The notes under the pieces are model-generated. The model was not told where the DNA came from, did no database searches, and was given only the letters and a program-made list of their open reading frames with translations. Position numbers and translations under genes: made by a program. A DNA stretch of 64,000 nt from Clostridia bacterium (lineage in GTDB: Bacteria; Bacillota; Clostridia; Christensenellales; Borkfalkiaceae), in contig CAAGME010000015.1 in assembly GCA_900770945.1 (NCBI GenBank), positions 62,001-126,000 on the forward strand, in the 5' to 3' direction. The number at the start of each line of letters is the position of its first letter. Within the stretch, counting starts at the first letter, position 1. Positions 41,652-50,733 of the stretch are shown in pieces.

Positions 41652-44210
41652 TCACTCCGCAACGTATTCTTCGAAAGTATATTCGCCGCTTCCTTTTTCT
41701 TCCGTTTTCCCGGAAGGAAGCGTAACTATGCACTTCGTGCCGAAAGGAATTTTGACTTTGAGATAAAACTTGCCGTTTTCTTCTTTCCACTCCGATTCGG
41801 CTTTTCCGTACGGTGTTTCGACGCCGCCCTTTGCAAACGTTATTCCGCCGCCCGTAATCGGTTTTATCCCGAACTTTTTATAACCCGCTTCTATCGGCTC
41901 GATGCCGAGTATACGCTTATAAAGGAAGTCGCACGCCGCACCGGAAGCGTAGTGGTTATAAGAAATCATAACCGCCGCCGTACCGTCGTCGCCGATGGGG
42001 CAACAACCGTTTTCGTCGAGTCCGTCCCAACGTTCCCAAACGGTCGAAGCTCCCGCTTTTACTTCGTATAGCCATGACGGGCAACGCTCGCTTGTTAAAA
42101 GTCTGAACGCAGTTGTTTTTTCGCCGTTGTCGCAAAGCGCGAACAAAATATACGGCGTGCCGGGAAAGCCCGTTTCAACGGTGTAGTTTGATTTTTCTAT
42201 CAGCTTAACAAGGTTTTTAACGGCGTTTTCCTTTTCTTCGCCCTTAAAAATATTAAACTGCAACGGCAAAACGTACGCCGTCTGAAATTCGTTTTTCAGC
42301 TTGCCGTTCCCGTCGGTTAAAAATCTTCTGTACGCTTCGCCCACCTTTTCGCTAAGCTCGGCATATCTTTTTTCATCGTCCGCTTTTCCTAAAATACCCG
42401 CGATTTTCGACAAAAGATAAGACGTGTTTTTCAGGCTTGCCGTAGAAGTGTGCGTTCCCCTTTTTTGCCAATCGGTCATCTTTTCGAGGTCGGGTGCGAC
42501 CCAATCGCCGAAAGTAAACGGGGTAAAGGGCTTCCATAAATACCTTGCCTTTCCGATGCTCAAAAAACCCGCTGCCCGCCTGCATGCTTCCACGTACTTT
42601 TTCATCACGGGGTAGTAATCTTCTAACAGTTTTTCGTCGCCGCGCGCAAGGTATTCCGCATACGGGACCATAATGCACGCGTCGCCCCAGAAAGCCGTCG
42701 CGCCGACGGGCATGGTCGTAGGGAAACCGTAACCGTGCCGAGGAACGACGTTGGGTATCCCCCCGCGGGCGTTCTGCTCGGTCTTTAAGTCTTTGAGCCA
42801 CTTATCGAGAAAGCGTGAAAGGTCGAAGTCGAAACACGCCGTAGACGCAAACACCGCGATATCGCCCGTCCAGCCCATTCTTTCGTCGCGTTGCGGACAG
42901 TCGGTCGGTATGTCCATAAAGTTGGAACGCGCGCTCCACGTCACGTTTTTTCTGAATTTATTCAATCTTTCATCCGAACAAACGAATTCACCCGTTTCTT
43001 TAGTTGCGGAAGTCAAAGCGTAAGCGTAAAAATCAATTTCCTCCGCCTTTACGCCCTTAACCAAAGCGTACCTGAAGCCCATATACGTGAATCTCGGCGA
43101 ATATTCTTCGCCTTTGCCGTCGGAAGTGTAATCGGTTCTTGCCTTTGCCGAGCGCAAAAAATCTGTAAAAATGCAGCCGTTCGCGTCTAAAATTTCGGCA
43201 TGCCGAACGAGTATTTTTCTGCCGGATTCCGCCGTCGTTTTAAACGCCGTAACCCCCGCGAAGTTCTGCCCGAAGTCATACAGAATATCGCCGTTTTCAA
43301 AGGTTTTTACGCTTACGGGCGACATTTTTTTATAAATCTTTACAGGAGAACCGTAGCAAGCGGATATCTCGGGCGAATACTTCAAAACTTCTTTTTTCGC
43401 ATTGACGAATTTTATCTCGTCCTCATTGACTCGCGCGTCGTAAACTTCGCCGTCGTAAAGGTCGGCTTCTTTTATCTTTCCGCCGCGCCCCACAAGCCAG
43501 CTTTCGTCCGTGCCGATTACCTCGAAGCTACCGTCGTCGTAAACAAGGCGCATTTCGGCAAGCAAAGCCTGCCTTTTGGCGTAAACTCTGTTAAGCCTCG
43601 TCCACACGAACGAACCGACAGCCCAGCCGCCCGCCACCGTGACCGAAAGCGTATTGTTTTCCTTTATAAAATCCGTGACGTCGTAAACGCAATATTGCAA
43701 ATTCTTTTTATAGTTTGTAAAACCCGGCGCAAAATAATCGTCGTTGACGCGCTTTTTGTTAAGAAAAACGTCAATCGTTCCCATTGCCGTCACGGCAAAG
43801 TACGCGCGCATGATTTTTTTGCTTGCCGTAAAGCTTTTTTTGAAAATCATCGGCTCGGGCGAAACCTTTTTCTCTTTGAAAACGTACGTTCCGTCGGTAA
43901 TCCATTCGCCGACCCACTTTTCGCCGAGCTTGCCCGTAGTAAAAACCGTGGAGCCTTGCGCCCTTTCGCCGTAAACGCTTTCGGCTTCGATTGTCGCTTC
44001 GTAGCGGGTAAAGGGTTTAAGCTTTTCGCCTTTATATGCTATATACAAGCTGTCTTTTGACTGAATTTCGCTCCCGTTAAGCCTTAAAACGGCGTTTTTT
44101 ATCTCGTCGTTTTCTCTTTCGGAAGTCGCCGCAAACGAAAACCTCGGACTCCTTTCGTCCGTCACGCAGTTTTCTTTGAGGTCTTCGCATTTAACATATA
44201 AGATTTTCAT
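41652..44210 (-). CDS. GH78 alpha-L-rhamnosidase
   Basis: An 852-residue enzyme that releases terminal L-rhamnose from glycosides or pectin side chains. An N-terminal fibronectin-like domain is followed by beta domains (WVGEWITDG, FKKSFTASKKI, YFAPGFTNYKKNLQY). The (alpha/alpha)6 catalytic barrel holds the signature TDCPQRDERMGWTGD and ASTVWERWDGL, and a C-terminal beta sandwich follows. No signal peptide is present, so it acts on imported oligosaccharides. It is the first gene of the operon GH78-rhaB-rhaA-rhaD-GH2. AAAGGG lies 8 bases before the ATG. Confidence 0.95.
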   Translation of the reverse strand: MKILYVKCEDLKENCVTDERSPRFSFAATSERENDEIKNAVLRLNGSEIQSKDSLYIAYKGEKLKPFTRYEATIEAESVYGERAQGSTVFTTGKLGEKWVGEWITDGTYVFKEKKVSPEPMIFKKSFTASKKIMRAYFAVTAMGTIDVFLNKKRVNDDYFAPGFTNYKKNLQYCVYDVTDFIKENNTLSVTVAGGWAVGSFVWTRLNRVYAKRQALLAEMRLVYDDGSFEVIGTDESWLVGRGGKIKEADLYDGEVYDARVNEDEIKFVNAKKEVLKYSPEISACYGSPVKIYKKMSPVSVKTFENGDILYDFGQNFAGVTAFKTTAESGRKILVRHAEILDANGCIFTDFLRSAKARTDYTSDGKGEEYSPRFTYMGFRYALVKGVKAEEIDFYAYALTSATKETGEFVCSDERLNKFRKNVTWSARSNFMDIPTDCPQRDERMGWTGDIAVFASTACFDFDLSRFLDKWLKDLKTEQNARGGIPNVVPRHGYGFPTTMPVGATAFWGDACIMVPYAEYLARGDEKLLEDYYPVMKKYVEACRRAAGFLSIGKARYLWKPFTPFTFGDWVAPDLEKMTDWQKRGTHTSTASLKNTSYLLSKIAGILGKADDEKRYAELSEKVGEAYRRFLTDGNGKLKNEFQTAYVLPLQFNIFKGEEKENAVKNLVKLIEKSNYTVETGFPGTPYILFALCDNGEKTTAFRLLTSERCPSWLYEVKAGASTVWERWDGLDENGCCPIGDDGTAAVMISYNHYASGAACDFLYKRILGIEPIEAGYKKFGIKPITGGGITFAKGGVETPYGKAESEWKEENGKFYLKVKIPFGTKCIVTLPSGKTEEKGSGEYTFEEYVAE

Positions 44211-44260
44211 TATTTTACCCTTTCCGCCGCCTTAATTTCGGCGCGTATTTTCTTGCTTAT

Positions 44261-44408
44261 ATTGTAACACAAAAAGCGTATTTGTCCATAGTATTTGTCA
44301 AATTGCTCACAAAGTTGTAACATGCAATCGCAAATAACCGCCAAATGAGCAAAAACAATCACAAAATTCAATCTTATCATTGACATTGTAAGCTTTTTAT
44401 GATAAAAT
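44261..44408. promoter_or_regulatory. Divergent promoters of the rhamnose operon and its regulator
   Basis: Plus-strand: TTGACA (44380-44385), 17 bp ending in TGA, TAAAAT (44403-44408), for the DeoR-type gene. Minus-strand: TGGACA (44288-44283), 16 bp ending in TGT, TACAAT (44266-44261), for the GH78 gene. TTGTAACA occurs twice (44262-44269 over the minus -10, and 44315-44322), with a related TTGTAAGC at about 44386. GACAAATAC is also repeated near the minus -35. These are candidate operators. Confidence 0.6.
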
Positions 44409-44441
44409 GTCCATGAAAAAAACAACCGGAAGGCAAAAAAA

Positions 44442-45212
44442 ATGTTCGTAAACGAAAGATTCAACACCATTACGGAATACCTTAAAGAACACAAGCGCGC
44501 AAGCGTGACGGAATTATCCAACGTTTTGTACGTTTCGCCCGCGACCGTTCGGCGCGACCTTTTGGAAATGCAGAAAATGGGGCTTGTGGCGAGAACGCAC
44601 GGCGGAGCTTTGTACCTCGACAATTCCGACGAAGTGTCTATTTTCGTTCGCCTTGAAAAGGATTCTCTCGAAAAGGAATTGACGGCTTCCGTCGCCCTTG
44701 ACAGAATCCCGCCTTTTCAGACGGTTTTTATCGACAATTCTTCGACCTGCCTTGCCCTTGCGGAAAGAATGGACTTGTCGCATAAAACGATAGTCACCAA
44801 CGGTTTGCAGATAGCGAGCAAGCTTTCGTCCAAGCATGACGTAAACATAATTATGCCCGGCGGAGAATTACATTATAACACCAACGCCGTAACGGGCAGC
44901 CTTGCCTGCAACCAGCTCCGCTCGTTTAAGTTCGACCTATCCCTCTGCTCGTGCGCGGCAATCGATACGGACAGTAGTTATGAGTTTTCGCTCGAAACAA
45001 TTCAGATAAAAAAGGTTGCGATGGAACAGTCCAAACTGCACATTCTCGTCGTGAGCGAAAGCAAATTCACCCGCACCGCGCCGTATGTTACTTGCGGGCT
45101 TTCAGCCTATCATGCGATAATGACCAACGCGCCCGACGAAGTAGTCGAACCTCTGCGCGAAGCCGGCTTGCGCGTTTACAACAAGCCCTCGAAAAAGCAC
45201 GCCAAACAATAA
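44442..45212 (+). CDS. DeoR-family transcriptional regulator of the rhamnose operon
   Basis: A 256-residue regulator with the DeoR N-terminal helix-turn-helix (RASVTELSNVLYVSPATVRRDL, seen as VTELSNVLYVSPATVRRDL, then MGLVARTHGGAL) and a C-terminal sugar-phosphate sensor domain (TVFIDNSSTCLALAERM, TIVTNGLQIASKL, IIMPGGEL). It is divergent from the rhamnose operon and shares its regulatory region. Such regulators usually repress until a phosphorylated sugar binds; rhamnulose-1-phosphate is the likely signal here by context. GGAAGG lies before the ATG. Confidence 0.92.
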   Translation: MFVNERFNTITEYLKEHKRASVTELSNVLYVSPATVRRDLLEMQKMGLVARTHGGALYLDNSDEVSIFVRLEKDSLEKELTASVALDRIPPFQTVFIDNSSTCLALAERMDLSHKTIVTNGLQIASKLSSKHDVNIIMPGGELHYNTNAVTGSLACNQLRSFKFDLSLCSCAAIDTDSSYEFSLETIQIKKVAMEQSKLHILVVSESKFTRTAPYVTCGLSAYHAIMTNAPDEVVEPLREAGLRVYNKPSKKHAKQ

Positions 45213-45250
45213 TCTTTTTGTCGAAAATTTTATTGAAATTTTCCCCGCGA

Positions 45251-45290
45251 AAAAAACTCGTTCCCGCGTCAACGCAAGAACGAGTTTTTT
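45251..45290. terminator. Bidirectional terminator
   Basis: AAAAAACTCGTTC (45251-45263) pairs with GAACGAGTTTTTT (45278-45290). It ends the DeoR gene on the plus strand and the surface cluster on the minus strand. Confidence 0.88.
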
Positions 45291-45314
45291 TTATACTATT
45301 TAGTTACTTTTTAT

Positions 45315-46976
45315 TTACTTTCCGCAGAAAAACCCTAAGGCGTTCGAGTACGGATTGCCGAAAAAGTCCTTGACTTTGTTTGTCTCCAAAGCAGCTCCGA
45401 ATGCGGGAGAAGAAGCTTTTAACTTAAAGTTCTCGGCAAAGCTTCTGCCCGTGCGCCTATCTTCGTCCGAGTAGGTTCCGACAAACTGCGGGTCAATGTA
45501 CAAGCCGTCCTTGTTAGCGGTCTTAAACCCTTCTAAATCGGCGATTTTGCCTTTTTTCGAGGAGTAAATCAAGTTGTTGCTAACAAGCGCGTTTTCGGTA
45601 TCCGCAAGCTCGAATTTTGCGTTTTCGGACATATTGTAAATAATGTTGTTGTAAAATTCAAAATTACGCTTAACGTTGCTCTTCAAAATAATCGGTGAAG
45701 TTTCGGCAGACACGACGAAAGTGTTGTTGTAAAGCGAAACGCTTTTCGCCGGGTAGTTAATGTAAACTATACCCTTGTTACCGTAATCGTGAACGGAAAG
45801 ATTGTAACGAACGGTAACCTTGTCGGCAACGCCTTGATTGTTAAACGTCGTGCAGTTTAAGAACAACCCGAAAGCGTTATCATGGCTGTAATTGTACTGC
45901 CAAACGGTGTCACGGCTCTGCAAGTCTGCGTCAAGCATACAGCCGTCCTGAATCGTTCCGTCTTTTTTTGCTTTTGCGCGGTTAAAATAACCCTCGTTAT
46001 ACTCTATTACCGTGCCGAAAACGTAAGAAGTGCATATTGTGTTGCCCGAAACGCACTTTATAGCCGTTTCGTACATAACGTTGCCACTTATTTTGCCGCC
46101 GGCAAGGTTGCGCGCGAATACGGCGTTTTTACCGATATAGCAAATCTCGTTGTTTTCGATGTTTACGTTGAGGTAAGAGAATTTTTCAAAATCTTCGGAA
46201 TAAGGAGAAATTTTCGTGGTTCCGCTCGCCGTTTGGGGTCTGTACCAAGTGGCAATGCCCACGTTTTCAACGTCTTTTATCTTGTTGCCGACGATATTAA
46301 GCCCGTCGTATCTGCCGTAACCGTCGAGAGACCACGCATGTATGCCGCCGGTTACTTTCGAAGGAAAGCTCATACCGCTGTTTTCGGCATCCGTTATGCC
46401 GTGTATATCGTGAATGTATAAGTTTTTTATCGTTATTTCGTGATAAGTGACTACTTCTTTTTTGCCCTCCGGGTTAGTCGCGTTGATAAGAACGCCGCGT
46501 CTATCTCCCTCATCGGTCGATTCGTCGTAAACTTCTAAGTTTTCAACAGTCAGATATTCGCAGTTTTCGATATAGATAACGCCGCTCCCCACTAAATCTG
46601 CGCCGTTTATCTTGGGCTTAGGCAAGCTTTCATCGCCGTAAGCGGTAATTAAAACTTCGGCAACTTCGGTGCCTTTTATGTTTTTGAGTTGAAGCCCGCC
46701 ATTGAAAACGGAACCGCGTTTTAAGCCTATTTTGTCGCCCGGCTTAATGTCTATTATCTCTATTCCCGTTAAGTCGCTGAAAGGCTTTTCTTCACTTCCG
46801 TCGGCGTCCTCGAACGTAGACGAAGAATCGAAATAATAAGTCATTTTTTGCTCGGTTTCGCCACCGCCGCCCGAGGACGAATCGCCGCTCGGGCCGTCTC
46901 CCACGCATCCGACAAGCGCGAAAGTTATCGTGAAAGCGCAAGCCGCCGCAAATAATTTTAATAATAAGTTTTTCAT
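45315..46976 (-). CDS. Right-handed parallel beta-helix lipoprotein
   Basis: A 553-residue surface lipoprotein. I take the start at 46976 (AGAGG upstream), which gives the signal MKNLLLKLFAAACAFTITFA with lipobox LVGC. A Gly/Ser linker follows, then YYFDSSSTFEDADGSEEKPF and many beta-helix rungs (GVIYIENCEYLTVENLEVYD, VNIENNEICYIGKNAVFARN, VSLYNNTFVVSAE, FEFYNNIIYN). Such folds are typical of polysaccharide lyases and related glycan hydrolases; the exact activity is unknown. About 500 residues are closely related to the C-terminal half of the 50734-53802 product. It is the last gene of the surface cluster. Confidence 0.85.
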   Translation of the reverse strand: MKNLLLKLFAAACAFTITFALVGCVGDGPSGDSSSGGGGETEQKMTYYFDSSSTFEDADGSEEKPFSDLTGIEIIDIKPGDKIGLKRGSVFNGGLQLKNIKGTEVAEVLITAYGDESLPKPKINGADLVGSGVIYIENCEYLTVENLEVYDESTDEGDRRGVLINATNPEGKKEVVTYHEITIKNLYIHDIHGITDAENSGMSFPSKVTGGIHAWSLDGYGRYDGLNIVGNKIKDVENVGIATWYRPQTASGTTKISPYSEDFEKFSYLNVNIENNEICYIGKNAVFARNLAGGKISGNVMYETAIKCVSGNTICTSYVFGTVIEYNEGYFNRAKAKKDGTIQDGCMLDADLQSRDTVWQYNYSHDNAFGLFLNCTTFNNQGVADKVTVRYNLSVHDYGNKGIVYINYPAKSVSLYNNTFVVSAETSPIILKSNVKRNFEFYNNIIYNMSENAKFELADTENALVSNNLIYSSKKGKIADLEGFKTANKDGLYIDPQFVGTYSDEDRRTGRSFAENFKLKASSPAFGAALETNKVKDFFGNPYSNALGFFCGK

Positions 46977-47108
46977 TTTTACCTCTGTTTTTTTTATGCT
47001 CATATCTTCAAGCAAAACGCAAAACCTTGCCCTAAATAACGCGCCCGCCCGATATTTTGTCGGATACGGACGCGTAAAAAGGAAGATATAAGTTTTGTGA
47101 ACTAAATG

Positions 47109-50100
47109 TTAAGCGTTTTCAGCCGTCTTTTTTGTGAATGGGAGCTTATCCCAAACGCTCGTTAATATAAACGCAACCGCCGTCAAGCCGAAGAGAACAC
47201 CGAACACAATCTGCACTACGCCGACAGCCCCCATCCAAGCGGGTGTAATCGTTATATAACGCGTGCTTGCGGTTACGCCGTTCATCGCGCTTGAATTAAC
47301 CACGATGTAAAGTATTTTGTGCGCTTCTTCTCTCATGGCGTTAGCAAGCTTGCCGTAGCCCGTTTTGTACTGATTAAGCGGAGAATCCGATGCTCCCTTA
47401 ACGGCTAAGTCGCCGTCGGGGAGAGCCGAGCCGCCTAAAATTCCGCCGGCTAAGTCCATATAGTTAGCCTGCCAGTAGTCGGAAACCGCAAAGCCTTTCA
47501 TTCCGAATTCGTCGCGAAGAACCGTGTTGATGAAGCCGTGTTGGCTCGTCCAATCAACGCCGATACGGTTAAAGCCCGTCATAACGTTTTCCGCTCCGCC
47601 TTCTATAATACCTATCTCAAAAGGCTTTAAGTAAATTTCACGTATAGTCTGCTCGTTCGCCCAGGTGTTCACGCCCTCGCGGTTGTGTTCCTGTTCATTC
47701 AAAACGGCGTGCTTTAAGTAAACGTAAATGCCTTTTTCTCTTATTCCGCGAATTTCCGCCGCGGTGATTTTACCGGACAAAAATCCGTCTTCCGAGTAAT
47801 ATTCGAAAGCTCTGCCGTTATACGTGCCGCGGTGAATATTCGCACCCGGTCCGTACAATCCGGAGTAGCCTGCCCAGAGGCAGTCCTCGCCGATGGAATT
47901 GCCGAGTTCATGAATGAGTTCCTCGTTCATCGTCGCAGCCATAAGCGCGGCGCAAGGATAGGAAACCGGCGAAGTATCTTTGTCGGGGTCGTCGTAAAGG
48001 AAAGCGTATCTCAGCTCCGCAACGCCCTGGTTAGAAGAATATCTGTATCGGTCCGCGCCCGCGCTTGTCGCGCCGACGGGTCCGAGCGCACCGTTGCCGT
48101 CTATCGTTTCCGTCTTTATTTCCAAGCCACAGGTTTTTCTCAAACCGTTGGAAAGAAGCATAACGGTATCTTCCCAAGTGAGCTGATCGAGAATTTCTTC
48201 CCATCTTTCGTCGTCGTATTCTACTTTTTCAAGCTTGCCGTCCTTTATCGAAAGAAGCGAACCGAGAGTCTTGTCGTACGTGCCGTCGCCGTAAGTCGGG
48301 TACGCTACGTCGTCTTTTTGAAGCTTAGTCGAGCCTTTCGCCGCATCTGAAACCATCTTCGCGGTAGCCGTAACCTTGACTTCGTTATTGAGTCTTGCAT
48401 GCGTTTTGGTCAAACCTAATTTAACGGTGCCTTCCCAGTTGCTTCTCGTCACGTAAGTAACGGAGTTGTTGCCCTTGCCGTCGTAACGGTTGAGGTCGGC
48501 GTCGTCGAAAGCGTTGGTTATCGCTTTTCCGGTAGCTGCGGACGTAGCATAGGTTTTGTCGTCGAAAGTTTTTGTGAATTTCTTCGTCATTGCAACTACG
48601 CCGTCATCCGTCATGCCGTCCGATTTCGTTTTTCCCTTAGCGGCTAAAACGTTGTTCACGGCTTCATGCGCGTTCTTTGCGGCGGTGAAATAATAATCGC
48701 CCGCGTCGAGGATATACGTTTTTGCCTTATTCGAATCGTAAGAAGCGAGTTCGCTGCCCTTTACTTCGATATTAAGCGTTTGCGTTGCGTTAGGCGCAAG
48801 TTCCTCGGTCTTTGCAAAGCCTACAAAATCGACAGCCGATTTTTCAATGCCGTTTTGCTTGTCGTAATCGGTGTAAGGCTTCTGCAAGTAAAGTTGAACA
48901 GCCTCTTTGCCTTTTACGCTTCCTACGTTTTTAACGGTGACTTTTGCCGTGTAAACATCTTTTTTAGCGTTGTATTCGACATCGAAATCGGAATATTCGA
49001 ATTCCGTGTAGCTTAGCCCGTAGCCGAACGGGTATTTAACTATTTCGTTATAATTGAACGTTCCGGCGTTAGCCGTCTTTAAAACGGTGTCTTCGTAACG
49101 CGTTTCGGTGTAGCGATAGCCGTTGTAAATACCCTCTTGGTATACGAGGTACTTTGTCGACTTAATGCCGCCCGGCACCGTTTCGCCCGCGTTCACGAAT
49201 TCGCCGAAGTTAGCGTAAACGGGGTTAAAGTAATGCTCTACCCAGTAAGTGTCGGTGAGCCTTCCGCTCGGGCTTTCGCCGGTAAGTATTCTGCCTATAC
49301 CCTTAGTACCCGTCGCGCCGCCTTCGCCAACCCACAAAACGGCGTCGATTCCGTATTCCGCTTTGTCGACATAGTCGCACTGTACCTGGTTTGCGGAGTT
49401 CAAAAGCATAACTATCTTTTTCAGTTTGCCCGAATCTTTGAGAGCTTTCATTCCTTTAAGCACGGAGATTTCGTTGGGAGAAAGCTCTAAATAATCACCG
49501 TTCGTCGTGTCGGAATAAGAGCCGCCGTTCATGTAAAGGTCGGTCGCTTCCGTGCCGTAGCGCGAAAGAACGAAAATGCCCGCTTCCGCAGCTTCGTCTC
49601 TGCCCGAACCGATAGAGTTCCAAGGCACGTCTTTAATGGTGTAAGTCGCCTTGTCCGAGCTGGTGTTGCTGTTGTGGTCGGCTTTGTATTGCGCATTGTC
49701 GGCGTTTGCCGTATAGAAGTTCCAAAGAGCTTCGTTTACGGATAAACCCGCTTCGGTAAGTCCGTCTTTTAAGCTCAAGTTTTCAGCTCTTTTAGCAAGC
49801 GAAGAACCGCCGCCCTGATAAATGTAGTTTACGGAGTTAATGCTGTAAAGATTGACTTTTGCGCCCGAAGACAAAGGCAATGCCTTTGCGCCGTTTACTT
49901 CTTCGTTTTTAAGCAGAACCGCGCCTTCCGCCGTAACGTTTGCAACGACTTTGCCCGCGTTTTCTTTGAGTCCCGCTATGCTTTCGTAATCGGACTTATA
50001 GTAAAGAGTGTCCTCGTCCTCATCGTCCGACGTTATTTTTTCCTGTGTTTTTACGTTAAAAATAGAGTTTATCTGCCCCGCCGCGTCGGGAGAGAGCATA

Positions 50101-50186
50101 ATGTTGCCGCCTACGAGAATAATTCCGAACAGAACGGCGAACACGTTAAAGAGTATTTTCGATAATAATTTATAAGTCTTTTTCAT
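47109..50186 (-). CDS. Membrane-anchored, domain-permuted GH3 glycosidase (second copy)
   Basis: A 1025-residue paralogue of the GH3 enzyme at 84-3020, with the same reversed layout. It has an N-terminal membrane helix (about 8-30), the GH3 C domain (from about 80, TAEGAVLLKNEEVNG), a fibronectin-like domain (about 400-500) and a linker. The catalytic barrel (about 680-960) has YLKHAVLNEQEHNREG and the nucleophile Asp903 in FAVSDYWQAN. A last membrane helix lies at about 983-1010. It overlaps the upstream small membrane protein gene by 4 bases. Surface location is inferred from the anchors. The substrate may be the polysaccharide handled by the neighbouring beta-helix proteins. Confidence 0.9.
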   Translation of the reverse strand: MKKTYKLLSKILFNVFAVLFGIILVGGNIMLSPDAAGQINSIFNVKTQEKITSDDEDEDTLYYKSDYESIAGLKENAGKVVANVTAEGAVLLKNEEVNGAKALPLSSGAKVNLYSINSVNYIYQGGGSSLAKRAENLSLKDGLTEAGLSVNEALWNFYTANADNAQYKADHNSNTSSDKATYTIKDVPWNSIGSGRDEAAEAGIFVLSRYGTEATDLYMNGGSYSDTTNGDYLELSPNEISVLKGMKALKDSGKLKKIVMLLNSANQVQCDYVDKAEYGIDAVLWVGEGGATGTKGIGRILTGESPSGRLTDTYWVEHYFNPVYANFGEFVNAGETVPGGIKSTKYLVYQEGIYNGYRYTETRYEDTVLKTANAGTFNYNEIVKYPFGYGLSYTEFEYSDFDVEYNAKKDVYTAKVTVKNVGSVKGKEAVQLYLQKPYTDYDKQNGIEKSAVDFVGFAKTEELAPNATQTLNIEVKGSELASYDSNKAKTYILDAGDYYFTAAKNAHEAVNNVLAAKGKTKSDGMTDDGVVAMTKKFTKTFDDKTYATSAATGKAITNAFDDADLNRYDGKGNNSVTYVTRSNWEGTVKLGLTKTHARLNNEVKVTATAKMVSDAAKGSTKLQKDDVAYPTYGDGTYDKTLGSLLSIKDGKLEKVEYDDERWEEILDQLTWEDTVMLLSNGLRKTCGLEIKTETIDGNGALGPVGATSAGADRYRYSSNQGVAELRYAFLYDDPDKDTSPVSYPCAALMAATMNEELIHELGNSIGEDCLWAGYSGLYGPGANIHRGTYNGRAFEYYSEDGFLSGKITAAEIRGIREKGIYVYLKHAVLNEQEHNREGVNTWANEQTIREIYLKPFEIGIIEGGAENVMTGFNRIGVDWTSQHGFINTVLRDEFGMKGFAVSDYWQANYMDLAGGILGGSALPDGDLAVKGASDSPLNQYKTGYGKLANAMREEAHKILYIVVNSSAMNGVTASTRYITITPAWMGAVGVVQIVFGVLFGLTAVAFILTSVWDKLPFTKKTAENA

Positions 50187-50647
50187 GCGTTTGCCTCCTC
50201 GGTTTTAGCTTCTTTCGTTTTGCTTTGTTTTAGCCACAACGCAACGTTGCCGAGTATTGCGGAAACTAAAAGCGCAATGGTGATAAAGAGATAGGAGCCA
50301 TCAAGAATAGCAAAGCCTTCAGCCGAAATGCCGTTGAAGAACACGCCCGAAAGATACATATAAGACGTACCCGCAAACGTTAAAAACGTAATGAGGCTAA
50401 GCCCCCAGCTTACTATCGGCGCAATGTTAGCCGTCGGCTTGAAAGCCGCCAAAAGAACGGTAAGCACAAGCGAAATTATCGGTAGTATTACGACGGCAGC
50501 CGTGTAATATCCCGTCAAAAATTCTTTCTTGAACGCGCCCGCATAAACAAGTCCCGCGATAAACGCAAGCACTGCCGAAACGGCGGTAAAGTAAAACCCG
50601 ACGTTTTTGTAGCAATCTTTATTAAGATACTTTTCGATTTTTTCCAT
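50183..50647 (-). CDS. Small four-helix membrane protein
   Basis: A 154-residue protein with four predicted membrane helices (about 19-38, 46-68, 73-98 and 112-135) and a basic tail ending in KQSKTKEAKTEEANA. It precedes and overlaps the GH3 gene by 4 bases, so the two are coupled and may form a complex in the membrane. No family is recognised. Confidence 0.75.
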   Translation of the reverse strand: MEKIEKYLNKDCYKNVGFYFTAVSAVLAFIAGLVYAGAFKKEFLTGYYTAAVVILPIISLVLTVLLAAFKPTANIAPIVSWGLSLITFLTFAGTSYMYLSGVFFNGISAEGFAILDGSYLFITIALLVSAILGNVALWLKQSKTKEAKTEEANA

Positions 50648-50672
50648 TTTTTATATTTTCCTTTTAGTTTTT

Positions 50673-50718
50673 AAAAGGCGTTCGTCAAAACGAAATTACG
50701 CAAAGCCGCACGCCTTTT
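50673..50718 (-). terminator. Hairpin after the large beta-helix gene
   Basis: AAAAGGCGT (50673-50681) pairs with ACGCCTTTT (50710-50718) with a smaller internal stem TCGT/ACGA. On the minus strand few U follow, so it may be a partial terminator between the beta-helix gene and the membrane protein-GH3 pair. Confidence 0.5.
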
Positions 50719-50733
50719 TTGACCTTTATTTTG

